Assembly (NCBI RefSeq): GCF_050281185.1
Contig: NZ_JBNNWS010000011.1
Span: 118,839-182,838, forward strand
Direction of reading: 5' to 3'
Origin: Heyndrickxia sp050281185
Lineage (GTDB): Bacteria > Bacillota > Bacilli > Bacillales > Bacillaceae_C
Length of the DNA stretch: 64,000 bases
Shown: positions 54,175 through 63,910 of the stretch, piece by piece
Layout: each line of letters begins with the position of its first letter
Position numbering within the stretch: the stretch's first letter is position 1
Notes under the pieces: generated by a model
Told to the model about the DNA's origin: nothing
Databases searched by the model: none
What the model saw: only the letters and a program-made list of their open reading frames with translations
Made by a program: the position numbers and the translations under genes

Positions 54175-54196
54175 AATATGATAGCTTTTAAAGAAT

Positions 54197-54232
54197 AAAT
54201 CCTGTCTTCCTTAGACAGGATTTATTTATAAG
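54197..54232 (+). terminator. Terminator of the GH13-like gene
   Basis: AATAAATCCTGTCT...AGACAGGATTTATTT stem-loop directly after the stop. Confidence 0.85.
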
Positions 54233-54349
54233 CTAATAATGTATTATTAAATTCTCTATGATTATTTATTTTCAATTCTCTATTAAGGGGGTTTTTTCAA
54301 AAAGACCAATGTGGTGAAACACCCATTTTGTTCAATTTCCTTAAAAGTT

Positions 54350-56674
54350 TTATTCTATACTTTTTAATGATTCAATCATGTTTATTTTGGTAACTTTTCT
54401 CCTAAGTAGTAAGTTAGATAGAATGGTAAGTAAGAACGAAAGAATAATAGAAACCAACATGATAAAAATATTTAATTTATCTGGAATTTGTTGATGGGTA
54501 CTAGACAGTGCCTTTACAACAATCGCATACATATAGCCACTTATCGGTAAAGCTACAATTACCGCAAATGCGGTTAGTATGATGTTTTCAAAAAATATAA
54601 GTCTGTTTATCTTATTTTTTTGATAGCCCAATACCTTAAGTGTTGCAAGCTCACGATTCCTTTCATAAATGTTTATGGAAGATATTGTATATATGGCTCC
54701 AAAGGAAAGTATCACAGCACAAATAATAAACATGATAAATACAAAACTATTTTGTTTCAAAATATACTGAGCTGATTTCTTTAGATCAGTCCTATCTGCA
54801 ATGGTATCTACATGAGGATCTAGTTCGAAGAAGTTACGAATGCTGATAAGATCTGCACGGCTATTGGCTTCAACTAAAAGCGAGGTTGGACTGTAGTCGA
54901 TGTCAAAGCTCTTTAAATAGGCTGGCGTGGCATAAAACGACGGATTCGAATACTGTGTAGATACTTTCAAAACCTTCATATCTACAGATTTATTTTTAAG
55001 CTCTGGTGCCGAGAACATTAATTTAATGATATCCCCTTCACGAATATGATATTTGTCCGCGTAAGATTTCGGTACCAGCACTCCATTATTTTCTAAAGAG
55101 ATCCTATTGTCATTTTCGTCAAAGAAATGAATCAGATTGTTTTCTTTTTCAGTAACAACTAAAGTAGCATTTTCATTTTCATCATCTTTTACAAGTTCAA
55201 CTGGAAAGGTTGATAAATCGTACTTATTTTTAATACCAGCGGGTAATTTAAATGGATCTGAAGATTTCCCCGTTTTATAGTCTAATCTTAAATCATACGT
55301 AAAAACATCTTCAATTTGGTTAGCTACTCTTAGCAAAGCCGTTTGAGTACCAAAAGCAGTTATCAATAAAACAGTACTTACAACAACCCCAATTGAGCTC
55401 GCTAAAGCTTTTTGTTTATTTAAAAAGATATTTCTCAAAATGAGTTTATAACTGTAGGAAATATGACTCCAAATACCCGGAATTCTTTCTATGAATATCT
55501 TTTTCATCGTCTTTGGCGGTTTAGGACGCAAAGTCTGTGACGCATGTTCTTTTAATATGGATCTACCGCTCAAGTAACAGGAAAGCATCCCAAAAGCGCA
55601 AGAGAAAACGATGGGAGGAATGATCGAATAAACAGAAAGCGAGAATTGAATGCCTGGCAAAGAGTATGCCTTTGCATTCGACTGTGATACCAATGGAACA
55701 AATACAAAAGCGGAAATTGCGCAACCTATGATTGAGCCTACTATACTTACCAGTATAGGGTATCCCATGTAATGTAACATGATGCTCCTGTTTTTTACAC
55801 CCAAAGCTTTCATAATACCGACTTGATTTCTTTGAGAATCTATCATCCTCGACATTGTAAGAAATAATATAATCGCTTCGATTAAAAAGAGAACTAAAGG
55901 TATAACTTTACTCATCAACTTATTATTATGTATCGTTGCATTTAATTGAGAATAACTGAAAGTCCTTTCTTTACTTATTTGGTTTAAATAAGTAAGTTGT
56001 TTGGACTGTACTTCAATTTCTTTACCTATTTTGTCAATATCGTAACCTTCTTTAGCATCAATCATGATTTCATTATAGGAAAAGCCATCTAATATTTCAG
56101 GAATGGTCTCTTCACCGATATAAGCTACTCCAAAAGCTTTATGATCTTGTATTTCGTTCTTTTTTGCATGTTCCACATTCTCACACAAGCCGCTAATTGT
56201 AAGCTTAAAATTTTTTTCATTCGTGCGTATACTGATTTCATCTCCGACTCGATTGTGATGTTCATTGGCATAATGGGAATCTAGTAGGATCTCTCCCTTT
56301 TTCGATGGGATGCTACCTTCAATCACAGTAGGCGTATTGATTTCATTTTTTTCTGGGATCGAATGTATTTTTAATGAGGCTTGATAATCTTTAAAGGATT
56401 GCGTGGCATCAAAGGTATAGCGTCCTTCTATTATATTTATTCCTTCAATTTCGCTTAAATTAGCCACGTCTTGTTTGGAAATTTGACTGAAATATACATT
56501 TAAGTCGCTTAAATTATGTTCTTTAAAATAAACTTTAGTATAAGCGCTAAGATTGTCGCTCAAAGTTACGAGCCCTGAATAGAAAAAAGCTCCTACTGCA
56601 ATAACCAAAACAAAGGCAAAGAATTGACCTGCAGATTGTTTAATATCTCTTAATAATTTTAAAAACAATTTCAT
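54350..56674 (-). CDS. FtsX-like ABC transporter permease
   Basis: About 774 residues with two FtsX domains: N-terminal helix and large periplasm-type ectodomain (35-250), three helices (VIPLVLFLIEAIILFLTMS...), a linker (KEHASQTLRPKPPKTMKKIF), then a second ectodomain and three helices ending SLKSIE. LQKNQVGIMKALG-type motif is represented by QVGIMKALGVKNRSI and ELATLKVLGYQKNKI. This is the MacB/YbjZ-like or lipoprotein/peptide-handling class. Starts 3 nt upstream of the ATPase stop; RBS GAGTGG. Probably exports or releases peptides or lipids, or supports antimicrobial resistance. Confidence 0.88.
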   Translation of the reverse strand: MKLFLKLLRDIKQSAGQFFAFVLVIAVGAFFYSGLVTLSDNLSAYTKVYFKEHNLSDLNVYFSQISKQDVANLSEIEGINIIEGRYTFDATQSFKDYQASLKIHSIPEKNEINTPTVIEGSIPSKKGEILLDSHYANEHHNRVGDEISIRTNEKNFKLTISGLCENVEHAKKNEIQDHKAFGVAYIGEETIPEILDGFSYNEIMIDAKEGYDIDKIGKEIEVQSKQLTYLNQISKERTFSYSQLNATIHNNKLMSKVIPLVLFLIEAIILFLTMSRMIDSQRNQVGIMKALGVKNRSIMLHYMGYPILVSIVGSIIGCAISAFVFVPLVSQSNAKAYSLPGIQFSLSVYSIIPPIVFSCAFGMLSCYLSGRSILKEHASQTLRPKPPKTMKKIFIERIPGIWSHISYSYKLILRNIFLNKQKALASSIGVVVSTVLLITAFGTQTALLRVANQIEDVFTYDLRLDYKTGKSSDPFKLPAGIKNKYDLSTFPVELVKDDENENATLVVTEKENNLIHFFDENDNRISLENNGVLVPKSYADKYHIREGDIIKLMFSAPELKNKSVDMKVLKVSTQYSNPSFYATPAYLKSFDIDYSPTSLLVEANSRADLISIRNFFELDPHVDTIADRTDLKKSAQYILKQNSFVFIMFIICAVILSFGAIYTISSINIYERNRELATLKVLGYQKNKINRLIFFENIILTAFAVIVALPISGYMYAIVVKALSSTHQQIPDKLNIFIMLVSIILSFLLTILSNLLLRRKVTKINMIESLKSIE

Positions 56675-56676
56675 AA

Positions 56677-57381
56677 TTACCACTCAATCCCTTCAACACT
56701 TTGTTTTCCCTCATTAATCGTAACACTTTCTATCATTCCACTTTTCACCTTAATAATTTTATCGGCCATAGGAGCGATTGCGGAATTATGTGTGACCAAA
56801 ACGACGCACTTTTTCGTTTCCTTGTTCAGATCTTGAAGAAGTTTTAAGACGGACTTTCCTGTAACATAATCCAACGCCCCAGTTGGTTCATCACAGAGTA
56901 AAAGTAAAGGATTTTTTGCAACAGCTCTAGCTATAGCCACTCTTTGCTGCTCTCCTCCAGATAGCTGAGAAGGGAAGTTTTTGATGCGATCCGTTAATCC
57001 AACTTTATGTAAAATTTCTTTAGCATCCAGATTGTTTTTACATACTTCAGTGGCAAATTCAACATTTTCTAGAGCGTTTAAATTCGAAATTAAGTTATAG
57101 AATTGAAATACAAAGCCAATTTTCTCACCGCGATATTCGGTTAACTTTTTTTCATTGAATCTTGTTATTTCTTGATCACCAACAAACACTTGACCTGAGG
57201 TAGCCGTATCCATACCGCCAAGTATATTCAAAATCGTACTTTTACCTGCACCACTTGCACCCAAAATAACGACGAATTCTCCCTCTGATATGGAAAAATC
57301 AACTCCAGCTAGGGCATTGATTAGCACTTCCCCTATTTTGTATTCTTTCGTTACTTCTTTGAATTCAATTAGCTTTTTCAC
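56677..57381 (-). CDS. ABC transporter ATPase (MacB/LolD-like)
   Basis: 234 residues. Walker A VILGASGAGKSTILNILGG, signature LSGGEQQRVAIARA, Walker B LLLCDEPTGALD, and the conserved H-loop in VTHN. The IGFVFQFYNLI Q-loop is characteristic of the MacB/LolD group that pairs with FtsX-like permeases. It lies upstream of the permease with overlapping control signals. GGAGATGTAATAA before ATG. Confidence 0.93.
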   Translation of the reverse strand: MKKLIEFKEVTKEYKIGEVLINALAGVDFSISEGEFVVILGASGAGKSTILNILGGMDTATSGQVFVGDQEITRFNEKKLTEYRGEKIGFVFQFYNLISNLNALENVEFATEVCKNNLDAKEILHKVGLTDRIKNFPSQLSGGEQQRVAIARAVAKNPLLLLCDEPTGALDYVTGKSVLKLLQDLNKETKKCVVLVTHNSAIAPMADKIIKVKSGMIESVTINEGKQSVEGIEW

Positions 57382-58110
57382 TTATTACATCTCCTCGAAT
57401 AGTATTTTTTGAAAATTGGTCTGACGCAATTTCCATTTTTCTAAGTTGATGGAAATAGTCAAACTAAATTTTCTTTTCTAGCATCTTAGACCCTGTCCGT
57501 AACGCCATGAATTTATATCTGAACATTACGACAATTCAAACGATACTACCGTCAGTTCAGCGGTACAACTAACGGAATCCTGTTCATAATTCATCTTCCA
57601 CAACAATAATTATTCTATATGATAGAGTAATCCTAACTCAAATTACTCTATCTGTCAAAGTAAAATTCTAAAAAATATTGACCATTTGTAAATAATAATC
57701 TTCATCAAGTAACCTACCTTGTAATTTAATAAAATTTTAATCCATAAATTTATAAGTAAATACCTCGATTGAAGTAATAAAACCGCCAAATCTATGTGAC
57801 TGGCGGCTTTGTTGTCCTTTCTATACCCGAAGAAATCGTATGAAAGACTTTATTTACAGTTTGTAATTCCTCATGCTCTAGATCCTCACCGGTAACATTA
57901 TGAACTAGATCTCTTTTACAAATTCTTTAGTAAAATAATAAATTGCTCCGTCCTTTACATTTTACTCTGCCATCAATATTTTACCGATTCGATTAGTACC
58001 TATGCTTACTTACCTCTCTAATTACAAAAAAAATAATAAGTAAGGACGGCATATATTAGTAATGTATTATATATGTACCGTCCTTTAAATTGTTTTATTA
58101 AATTGAGTCG
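57382..58110. other. Intergenic stretch with remnants and hairpins
   Basis: A minus frame around 57810-57930 (DLVHNVTGEDLEHEELQTVN, then KVFHTISSGIERT) looks like the end of a lost gene. A hairpin AACCGCCA/TGGCGGCTT lies at 57781-57812. A strong asnS terminator lies at 58041-58085 (AAGGACGG/CCGTCCTT arms with T8 after it on the minus strand). Confidence 0.55.
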
Positions 58111-59502
58111 TTAAAAATCTGCTCGCCCAGGAGTTCTAGGGTATGGTATTACATCCCTTATATTACTCATCCCAGTTATATACATTAAGAGCCTTTCTAG
58201 TCCTACCCCAAAACCAGAATGTTTAGTTCCTCCATATCTTCTTAAATCTAAATACCATTGATAATCTTCCTTAGATAGATTGAATTCTTCCATTTTTTTC
58301 TCTAAGTAATCCACTCTTTCCTCCCGTTGACTACCACCAATTAATTCTCCAATACCCGGTACAAGCAAATCAACAGCTGCAACTGTTTTACTATCATCGT
58401 TATTTCTCATATAGAAAGCTTTTATCTCTTTAGGATAATCTGTGATAAAGACTGGCTTTTTAAACACTTCTTCGCAAATATATCGCTCATGCTCTGTTTG
58501 TAAATCAATTCCCCAATCTACAGGATAATCAAATTTAACATTAGCTTCCTTTAGTATTTCGATTGCTTTTGTGTATGTGATAGTTACAAATTCTGAAGTA
58601 AGGGCTAGAGTTAATCTTTCAATCAATTCTTTATCAATAAATTTATTAAAGAATTCGATCTCTTCTTGAGCATTATTAAATACATAATCGATTACATATT
58701 TAATCAATGCCTCAGCAACCGGTATTATATCCTTTAAATCCGCAAATGCCATTTCAGGTTCAACCATCCAAAATTCAGAAGCATGTCTTGTCGTGTGTGA
58801 GTTTTCAGCTCTAAAAGTAGGACCAAATGTATAGACATTTCTAAAAGCAAGTGCAAATGCCTCGGCTGGTAATTGCCCACTAACTGTGAGATTCGTTTCT
58901 TTTTTGAAAAAGTCTTCTGAAACATTTACACTTCCGTCTTCATTTTTTGGTAAGTTCTCTAAATCTAAAGTAGTAACACGAAACATTTCTCCTGCTCCTT
59001 CACTATCACTACTAGTTATTAATGGAGTTTGTACGTAGACAAATCCTCTTTCTTGAAAAAATTTATGAATAGCAAATGAAACTAAAGAACGAACTTTAAA
59101 TACTGCAAAATATGTGTTTGTCCGAGGCCTTAAATGAGCAATAGTCCTCAAATATTCAAAAGAATGTCGCTTCTTTTGAAGCGGATAATCTAAATCTGAA
59201 GTTCCTTCAATATTTATTTCCTTTGCATGAATTTCAAACTTTTGATGCGCATTTGGAGTCAATACAACTGTTCCTTCAACTCTAATACTTGAACTTTGAG
59301 GCAGTTTATTCACTTCATCAAAATTACCTAATTTTTCATCTAAGACAATTTGAACATTTTTAATAAAGGTTCCATCATTTAATTCAACAAAACTAAACGA
59401 TTTTGATCCTCTTATCGTCTTTATCCAACCCGATAGACTAATCAGTTTGCCTTCATAGTTCATTGTTTGAGTGTACAAATCTTTTACGGATATACTTAAC
59501 AT
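58111..59502 (-). CDS. asnS: Asparaginyl-tRNA synthetase
   Basis: 463 residues, class IIb synthetase. The N-terminal OB domain (LISLSGWIKTIRGSKSFSFV) is followed by motif 2 with FRAENSHTTRHASEFWMVEP and motif 3 with GFGVGLERLLMYITGMSNIRD. ITDYPKEIKAFYMR is typical of AsnRS. The ATG at 59502 follows AGGAGAG. It lies downstream of a T-box leader with an AAC specifier and of a broken LysE gene. Confidence 0.95.
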   Translation of the reverse strand: MLSISVKDLYTQTMNYEGKLISLSGWIKTIRGSKSFSFVELNDGTFIKNVQIVLDEKLGNFDEVNKLPQSSSIRVEGTVVLTPNAHQKFEIHAKEINIEGTSDLDYPLQKKRHSFEYLRTIAHLRPRTNTYFAVFKVRSLVSFAIHKFFQERGFVYVQTPLITSSDSEGAGEMFRVTTLDLENLPKNEDGSVNVSEDFFKKETNLTVSGQLPAEAFALAFRNVYTFGPTFRAENSHTTRHASEFWMVEPEMAFADLKDIIPVAEALIKYVIDYVFNNAQEEIEFFNKFIDKELIERLTLALTSEFVTITYTKAIEILKEANVKFDYPVDWGIDLQTEHERYICEEVFKKPVFITDYPKEIKAFYMRNNDDSKTVAAVDLLVPGIGELIGGSQREERVDYLEKKMEEFNLSKEDYQWYLDLRRYGGTKHSGFGVGLERLLMYITGMSNIRDVIPYPRTPGRADF

Positions 59503-59528
59503 CAATAATCTCTCCTTATTTTATAAAA

Positions 59529-60125
59529 TCATTTTATAAATGTTAAAATGGCTAATAGAATAATAAGACTTCCAGCAAGTTTATTTACTAATGATAAGTG
59601 GGGGGGAATTTTATTCCTAAATATACTTATCAAAAAACTTAGAAATAGCCACCAAATTGATGAACCAATAAATACTCCACCTATCAAAACAATAGCTGTA
59701 ATTATCGAGCTTGAATCAGAATTAAAACCTAGGCCAGTAAACATTGCTACAAAATTAATAATTGATATGGGATTTGTTATCATTAGGACGAAAGTAGAAA
59801 GAAACATTCCAAGTTAAGTTCCACCTTCTAAATTCGCTGCTGTACTAGCTGGTTTCTTAAAAAAAGTATTTATGCCCAAACATAATAAAAATATAGAGCC
59901 AAAGAGCTTTATATAAAATTCCTGTTCCAATAGAAAAGATGAAACAACTGTGAATCCAAACGCTGCAATACTTGCATAAATAATATTTGCAGTTACCGCA
60001 CCAAATCCTGTAATAAAACCAGCCGATTTACCTTTAGAAAGAGTTCTTTGAATGCATAATAAACCTATTGGTCCTACTGGTGCTGAAACAGATAATCCTA
60101 GAATAAAGCTCTTAAGAAACAACAT
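59529..60125 (-). pseudogene. LysE-family exporter interrupted by one stop codon
   Basis: The N-terminal half (FILGLSVSAPVGPIGLLCIQ, RTLSKGKSAGFITGFGAV) and the C-terminal half (FLSTFVLMITNPISIINFVA...) are in the same frame, separated by a single TAA at 59814-59816. Together they make a ~198-residue LysE/RhtB-type amino acid exporter. Every other residue looks normal, so it is a recent nonsense mutation, a sequencing error, or readthrough. AGGTGATTTTT precedes the ATG at 60125. Confidence 0.75.
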
Positions 60126-60160
60126 AAAAATCACCTCTCAAAATAAAATAAAATAAAAAA

Positions 60161-60425
60161 AACCTCTCATCCCTAATAAAGGGACGAAAGGTTATCTTCC
60201 GCGGTGCCACCCAAAATTGTCTAAAAGACCAGCTTTAATTTAATAAGTACTAACATACTCTCCAGTTTTAACGTCCTGGCTACGTCTAAGCCTACTCTTA
60301 TAAAATCTAATTTCGGTTAGAGACTCCAAGGTGTTATTCATATATACCTTCTCACTAGGCTCTCACTGTCCCTAGCTCGCTATGGATTATAGTATATATT
60401 ACTTGTCCTTATCCACGTCTTTTTA
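60161..60425 (-). ncRNA. T-box riboswitch (Asn specifier)
   Basis: Minus strand: the T-box sequence TGGGTGGCACCGCGG (60199-60213), AGGGACAGTGAGAGCC (AG-box and Stem I region), and GAATAACACC, which offers an AAC specifier (60333-60335). A terminator hairpin AACCTTTCGTCCC...GGGATGAGAGGTT with T8 (60161-60194) follows, mutually exclusive with the antiterminator. Low charged tRNA-Asn would permit transcription of lysE-like and asnS. A -10 TATAAT lies at 60427-60432. Confidence 0.92.
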
Positions 60426-60560
60426 CATTATATCTAAATTATTTTTGAATTTTATCATACAAAAACTTTTTTAGCAATAGTTCATAGACTTTTCTTATTC
60501 TTTCTAAATATCTACAACAATTGAAATCGCAATGGTACATTCTTTGTTGCTTTATATGCT

Positions 60561-60656
60561 ATATTCTAACTAAATTATACAAACGAATGTTCATTTCTGC
60601 GGTAATAAAATTTGCAAATTAAAAAAGCAAGGAATCTATTAACTCCTAGCTCTTTA
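60561..60656 (-). repeat. Dispersed ~100-bp repeat with SOS-like box (copy 2)
   Basis: Closely matches 28681-28783, including the hairpin (GCTAGGAGTTAA...GATTCCTTGC with T6), and GAACATTCGTTT next to TATAAT. The -35 is weaker here. It also supplies the terminator of the gene ending at 60691. Confidence 0.6.
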
Positions 60657-60690
60657 GGTTAGTGGAACAAATGTGATAAGAAACAACCTC

Positions 60691-61185
60691 TTATTTTATG
60701 GGAACCACCTTTTCATACGATAGTCCAAAATAACGATATTTTATTAATACCTCTTGAATCTTATCTTTGTCACTAATTGAAATTGCATAAATCTTATCAT
60801 TATCCGTAGCAGTCCCGTTATTTGCTTTTTCTAATTGCTTTTGAGTGGTTGTATTAGGTAGGAGCGACACATTTTGTAAATCTTTAAAAATATAACCCTT
60901 CTCTTCATTTCCTTCATTGCTGTCTGATATAGTGAATCCCTTTAAAGGGGTACTTATTTGTAATTTTAGATTTGAAGGTTTAACCCTGTTGTTTATAAGG
61001 ACTTCTTCAATATGAATTTTACTAAAATTGCTTTTATTTCCGACCTCAACTAATAAAATATGTTTATTGTCAAAAGTTGAAGTTGCAATTGCCCCAACAT
61101 CTAGGGGATCACTGTTTTTTAAGTAAGCAAAAACGCCACATAAAATAATTAATATTAATACAGCAGCAATAACTATTTTTTTCAT
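60691..61185 (-). CDS. Membrane-anchored extracellular protein of unknown function
   Basis: 164 residues from the ATG at 61185, with GGGGGAATATG upstream. An N-terminal membrane segment IVIAAVLILIILCGVFAYL (no lipobox seen), then a beta-rich exterior domain (HILLVEVGNKSNFSKIHIEE...LIKYRYFGLSYEKVVP). Possibly a DUF-type Ig-like fold. Its gene lies downstream of two related membrane genes in the same direction; a shared operon is possible, though a gap of ~95 nt intervenes. Confidence 0.65.
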   Translation of the reverse strand: MKKIVIAAVLILIILCGVFAYLKNSDPLDVGAIATSTFDNKHILLVEVGNKSNFSKIHIEEVLINNRVKPSNLKLQISTPLKGFTISDSNEGNEEKGYIFKDLQNVSLLPNTTTQKQLEKANNGTATDNDKIYAISISDKDKIQEVLIKYRYFGLSYEKVVPIK

Positions 61186-61280
61186 CATATTCCCCCTATT
61201 TAAACTCCCTAATTTCATCTGTATGTCTAAAGTTCATTCAAATTGTCTTATTTCTAATACAAAACATAAATTTATAAGTG

Positions 61281-62144
61281 TTAATTTGAAGCCACATAAT
61301 GAAGTGTTATTGGCTCATTGTTTTCCATTGTTGCTTTATATAAACTAATTTCCCCTGACGGAGGCATTGAAGCTGCAGAATGAACTTCAAAATTTTCATT
61401 TAATGAAATGGTCCAAACAGCTTGATTATTTTTCATTAAAACAACAGCAAGTGTTCCAAACTGGACAATATTTTCCCAGTCAAATTTTTCAACTTCACCA
61501 TTATTCACAACTGTAATTCCTTCTGTATTACTTATGACCTCCGCATTTTCACTTCTCCATTGTCCGTGAAGTTCTGCACCTACATAGTAATAAGAATGTC
61601 TTCCGCCACGATCACCATAAGTTCCGATATACTGATGGATCGAATGATCACTTGCTTTGTATGTTACTGCCGAAATATCTTTTGCTAACCATTTTACCTT
61701 AAATGCTCCGACTGTTTTATAGGGCAAGCTTTCTTTAGGACGTGCTAAAATCCCATAATATGTTCTGTAGTAAATTGCCTCACCAGTCTTTGTATTTTCT
61801 TTAATAGACAAAACATGTTTAAAATCAGGTGAAATACGAACAATATTTTTTATTTGATGATTGCTTTTAAAAAGCAAAACTATATTAACAATAGTGAATA
61901 TGACAATGATACATGCACCAAACCATTTCCACATTTTGGTAAGTGTAACAAGAAGAAGAACGGCTATACTTAAACAGATAACTATAAAAATATTAATCAT
62001 ATAAAATATCCGATTATCACTATACTCAACGTTATATCTCGAATGTAAGAATAAGAAACCCATTTGTACACTGAAAAAGACAATTGTGAAAAGAAAAAGT
62101 GCCCATCCCCATATTTTTTTCATTTCAACGTTGTTCTGTTTCAT
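61281..62144 (-). CDS. Four-helix membrane protein of unknown function
   Basis: 287 residues. The first ~110 residues have about four hydrophobic segments (WALFLFTIVFFSVQMGFLFL, IFIVICLSIAVLLLVTL, ACIIVIFTIVNIVLLF); the C-terminal ~170 are a soluble beta-rich domain (DISAVTYKASDHSIHQYIGT, YGDRGGRHSYYYVGAELHG). No named family. It overlaps the upstream BNR gene by 20 nt, so the two are translated together. RBS GGAGGTAGAACCAA lies inside the previous gene. Confidence 0.7.
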   Translation of the reverse strand: MKQNNVEMKKIWGWALFLFTIVFFSVQMGFLFLHSRYNVEYSDNRIFYMINIFIVICLSIAVLLLVTLTKMWKWFGACIIVIFTIVNIVLLFKSNHQIKNIVRISPDFKHVLSIKENTKTGEAIYYRTYYGILARPKESLPYKTVGAFKVKWLAKDISAVTYKASDHSIHQYIGTYGDRGGRHSYYYVGAELHGQWRSENAEVISNTEGITVVNNGEVEKFDWENIVQFGTLAVVLMKNNQAVWTISLNENFEVHSAASMPPSGEISLYKATMENNEPITLHYVASN

Positions 62145-63063
62145 TTGGTTCTACCTCCGTTACAAATTTCCATGTTTCCCCTTTATCCTTTGAAAGGAAC
62201 ATGCCTTTTACTTTCCCTCCTTTATAGTCACCATTGGGTCCTTGGTTAATTAACATCGCCAAATGATCTCCTTCTTTCATTGGAGTTTCAGCGATAACAA
62301 AGATTTTATTATACTTCGCTGGAATATTAATTTTTGCTTCACTCCAAGTATGTCCTGCATCTTGAGTAACATGAAGTTCAGGTTTATCAGGATTAATTGT
62401 TCCAAACGATAAAAAGCCTGTGTTTTCATCAACAAAGCCTCCATCTGCAATTAATCTTGTTACATTTGAATTGTTTGTTTCTCTCCAAGTTTTACCACCA
62501 TCATGAGTCAAATATACATTCGAACCTTCCTGTGACATGGTACGTCCACCTGAAATAATAACGTATCCGAAGTGATCATTAAGAAATGAAACTTTTCTGA
62601 AACGGATTCCGAGATAACGTTTTGAAATAATAGAATCATTCCAAGTTTTCCCTTGATCAAGTGAAGTAGTTAATATAATTTTTTGATGATCCCATCTGCC
62701 TCCATCCGTATGTAAAAATGAAACACGATTTTTCGTGAGTATGTAGCTATTTTCAATAAGCTCTTGTTTACTCCCATTATAATCCCCATCAAATAATTGA
62801 TCTTTTCCAATTGGAACTTCGATCCAATTCTTTCCTTTATCAAATGTGATGTTTAGCTGATCGTTCTGTAATGAATAATCGATGGGATGTTCTGCATATA
62901 AAGTCTGTTGTTGTGCCGGCTCATTTTGTATATGCTTTTCTTGCACATCATTTGTTTTGGCTAGCTGCGGGTATGTAGTATTAGTGGCTATTTGATAAAA
63001 GATTATGGCAATGATTAAGCAAATCATCATTAAACTTGCTGCACCAATGATAAAGTTTTTCAC
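62125..63063 (-). CDS. BNR-repeat beta-propeller protein with N-terminal anchor
   Basis: 312 residues. An N-terminal membrane segment (FIIGAASLMMICLIIAIIFY) is followed by repeated S/T-x-D-x-G-x-T-W motifs: TFDKGKNWIEV, TSLDQGKTWNDS, LTHDGGKTWRET, VTQDAGHTWSEA, LSKDKGETWKFV. These are sialidase/photosystem II stability BNR blades. Such propellers bind ligands or act as sensors; no catalytic set of sialidases (Arg triad) is apparent. It is co-translated with the membrane protein downstream, which suggests a complex at the cell surface. Confidence 0.8.
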   Translation of the reverse strand: MKNFIIGAASLMMICLIIAIIFYQIATNTTYPQLAKTNDVQEKHIQNEPAQQQTLYAEHPIDYSLQNDQLNITFDKGKNWIEVPIGKDQLFDGDYNGSKQELIENSYILTKNRVSFLHTDGGRWDHQKIILTTSLDQGKTWNDSIISKRYLGIRFRKVSFLNDHFGYVIISGGRTMSQEGSNVYLTHDGGKTWRETNNSNVTRLIADGGFVDENTGFLSFGTINPDKPELHVTQDAGHTWSEAKINIPAKYNKIFVIAETPMKEGDHLAMLINQGPNGDYKGGKVKGMFLSKDKGETWKFVTEVEPNETEQR

Positions 63064-63286
63064 TGTAAAAACCCCTTTTTGTGCTTATAAATATATCGAT
63101 TTTTAATATGACTTTTTGTTTTATAGCATACTTTATTTTTCATGCAGATGAATAGTTTCATTTTTCTTTAATAAATTTATGTAATAATACTAAAATTCAG
63201 GAATTTTATAATCTAAAATGATGATAAAATTAGAATAATGGTCTTAAAATCACTTCTTCAATATTGACATACAAGGAGGTTTTGCG

Positions 63287-63724
63287 ATGCATTATAAACG
63301 GTCATCTTTTGTCTTTAAATTAATTTGGGTTGTTGGTTTAATTGGTTTATTAATAATTGGTCATTATTTTGAACAGATTATTAAGCAAAACATTCAAGCA
63401 TCTTTTAATTTTCTCCCACAAATTTGGTTCAATACCACTTTACCGTTTTTGTTTGGTGTTTACATTTCCATACTTCTGGTAAAATCATGGTCAATTAAAG
63501 TTAATATACCATTATTTCTTTGCGTAACCGTTCCATGTCTGCTTATTTCGTTCTACACTCCATTCGTATACACTCTCGCCTTTACAACAACTGTATCATC
63601 TTTCTTTAATATACCTGTTTTGGTTTGGCTATTAGACATAAATTCTTATGGAATCGCTTCAATAGTTGCTGGATTAACCTTAAGTATGAGTCTATTTGGA
63701 GCTGATAGAGAAGCGAAAAACTAA
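63287..63724 (+). CDS. Four-helix membrane protein of unknown function
   Basis: 145 residues with about four hydrophobic helices (LIWVVGLIGLLIIGHYF, LPFLFGVYISILLV, PLFLCVTVPCLLISFYTPFVY, and a C-terminal IASIVAGLTLSMSLFG). AAGGAGGTTTTGCG precedes the ATG. No family named. Divergent from the BNR gene; the intergenic region has TTGACA-like elements (ATTGACATAC at 63262). Confidence 0.7.
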   Translation: MHYKRSSFVFKLIWVVGLIGLLIIGHYFEQIIKQNIQASFNFLPQIWFNTTLPFLFGVYISILLVKSWSIKVNIPLFLCVTVPCLLISFYTPFVYTLAFTTTVSSFFNIPVLVWLLDINSYGIASIVAGLTLSMSLFGADREAKN

Positions 63725-63910
63725 TTCAGAAGTTAACTAAAAGATTGAACATAAAAAGTCTGACAAAGCTTAATGAAAAAGTAAATAGACGAGAATTAAT
63801 TGGCTAATTATGTAACGTAAGTGAACTTTTAATACGAAGAAATTCATCGAATTACGTACGTTTTTTCAATACTTGCAAAAAAAACACTCTTCAATCTTAA
63901 CATTGTGAAG

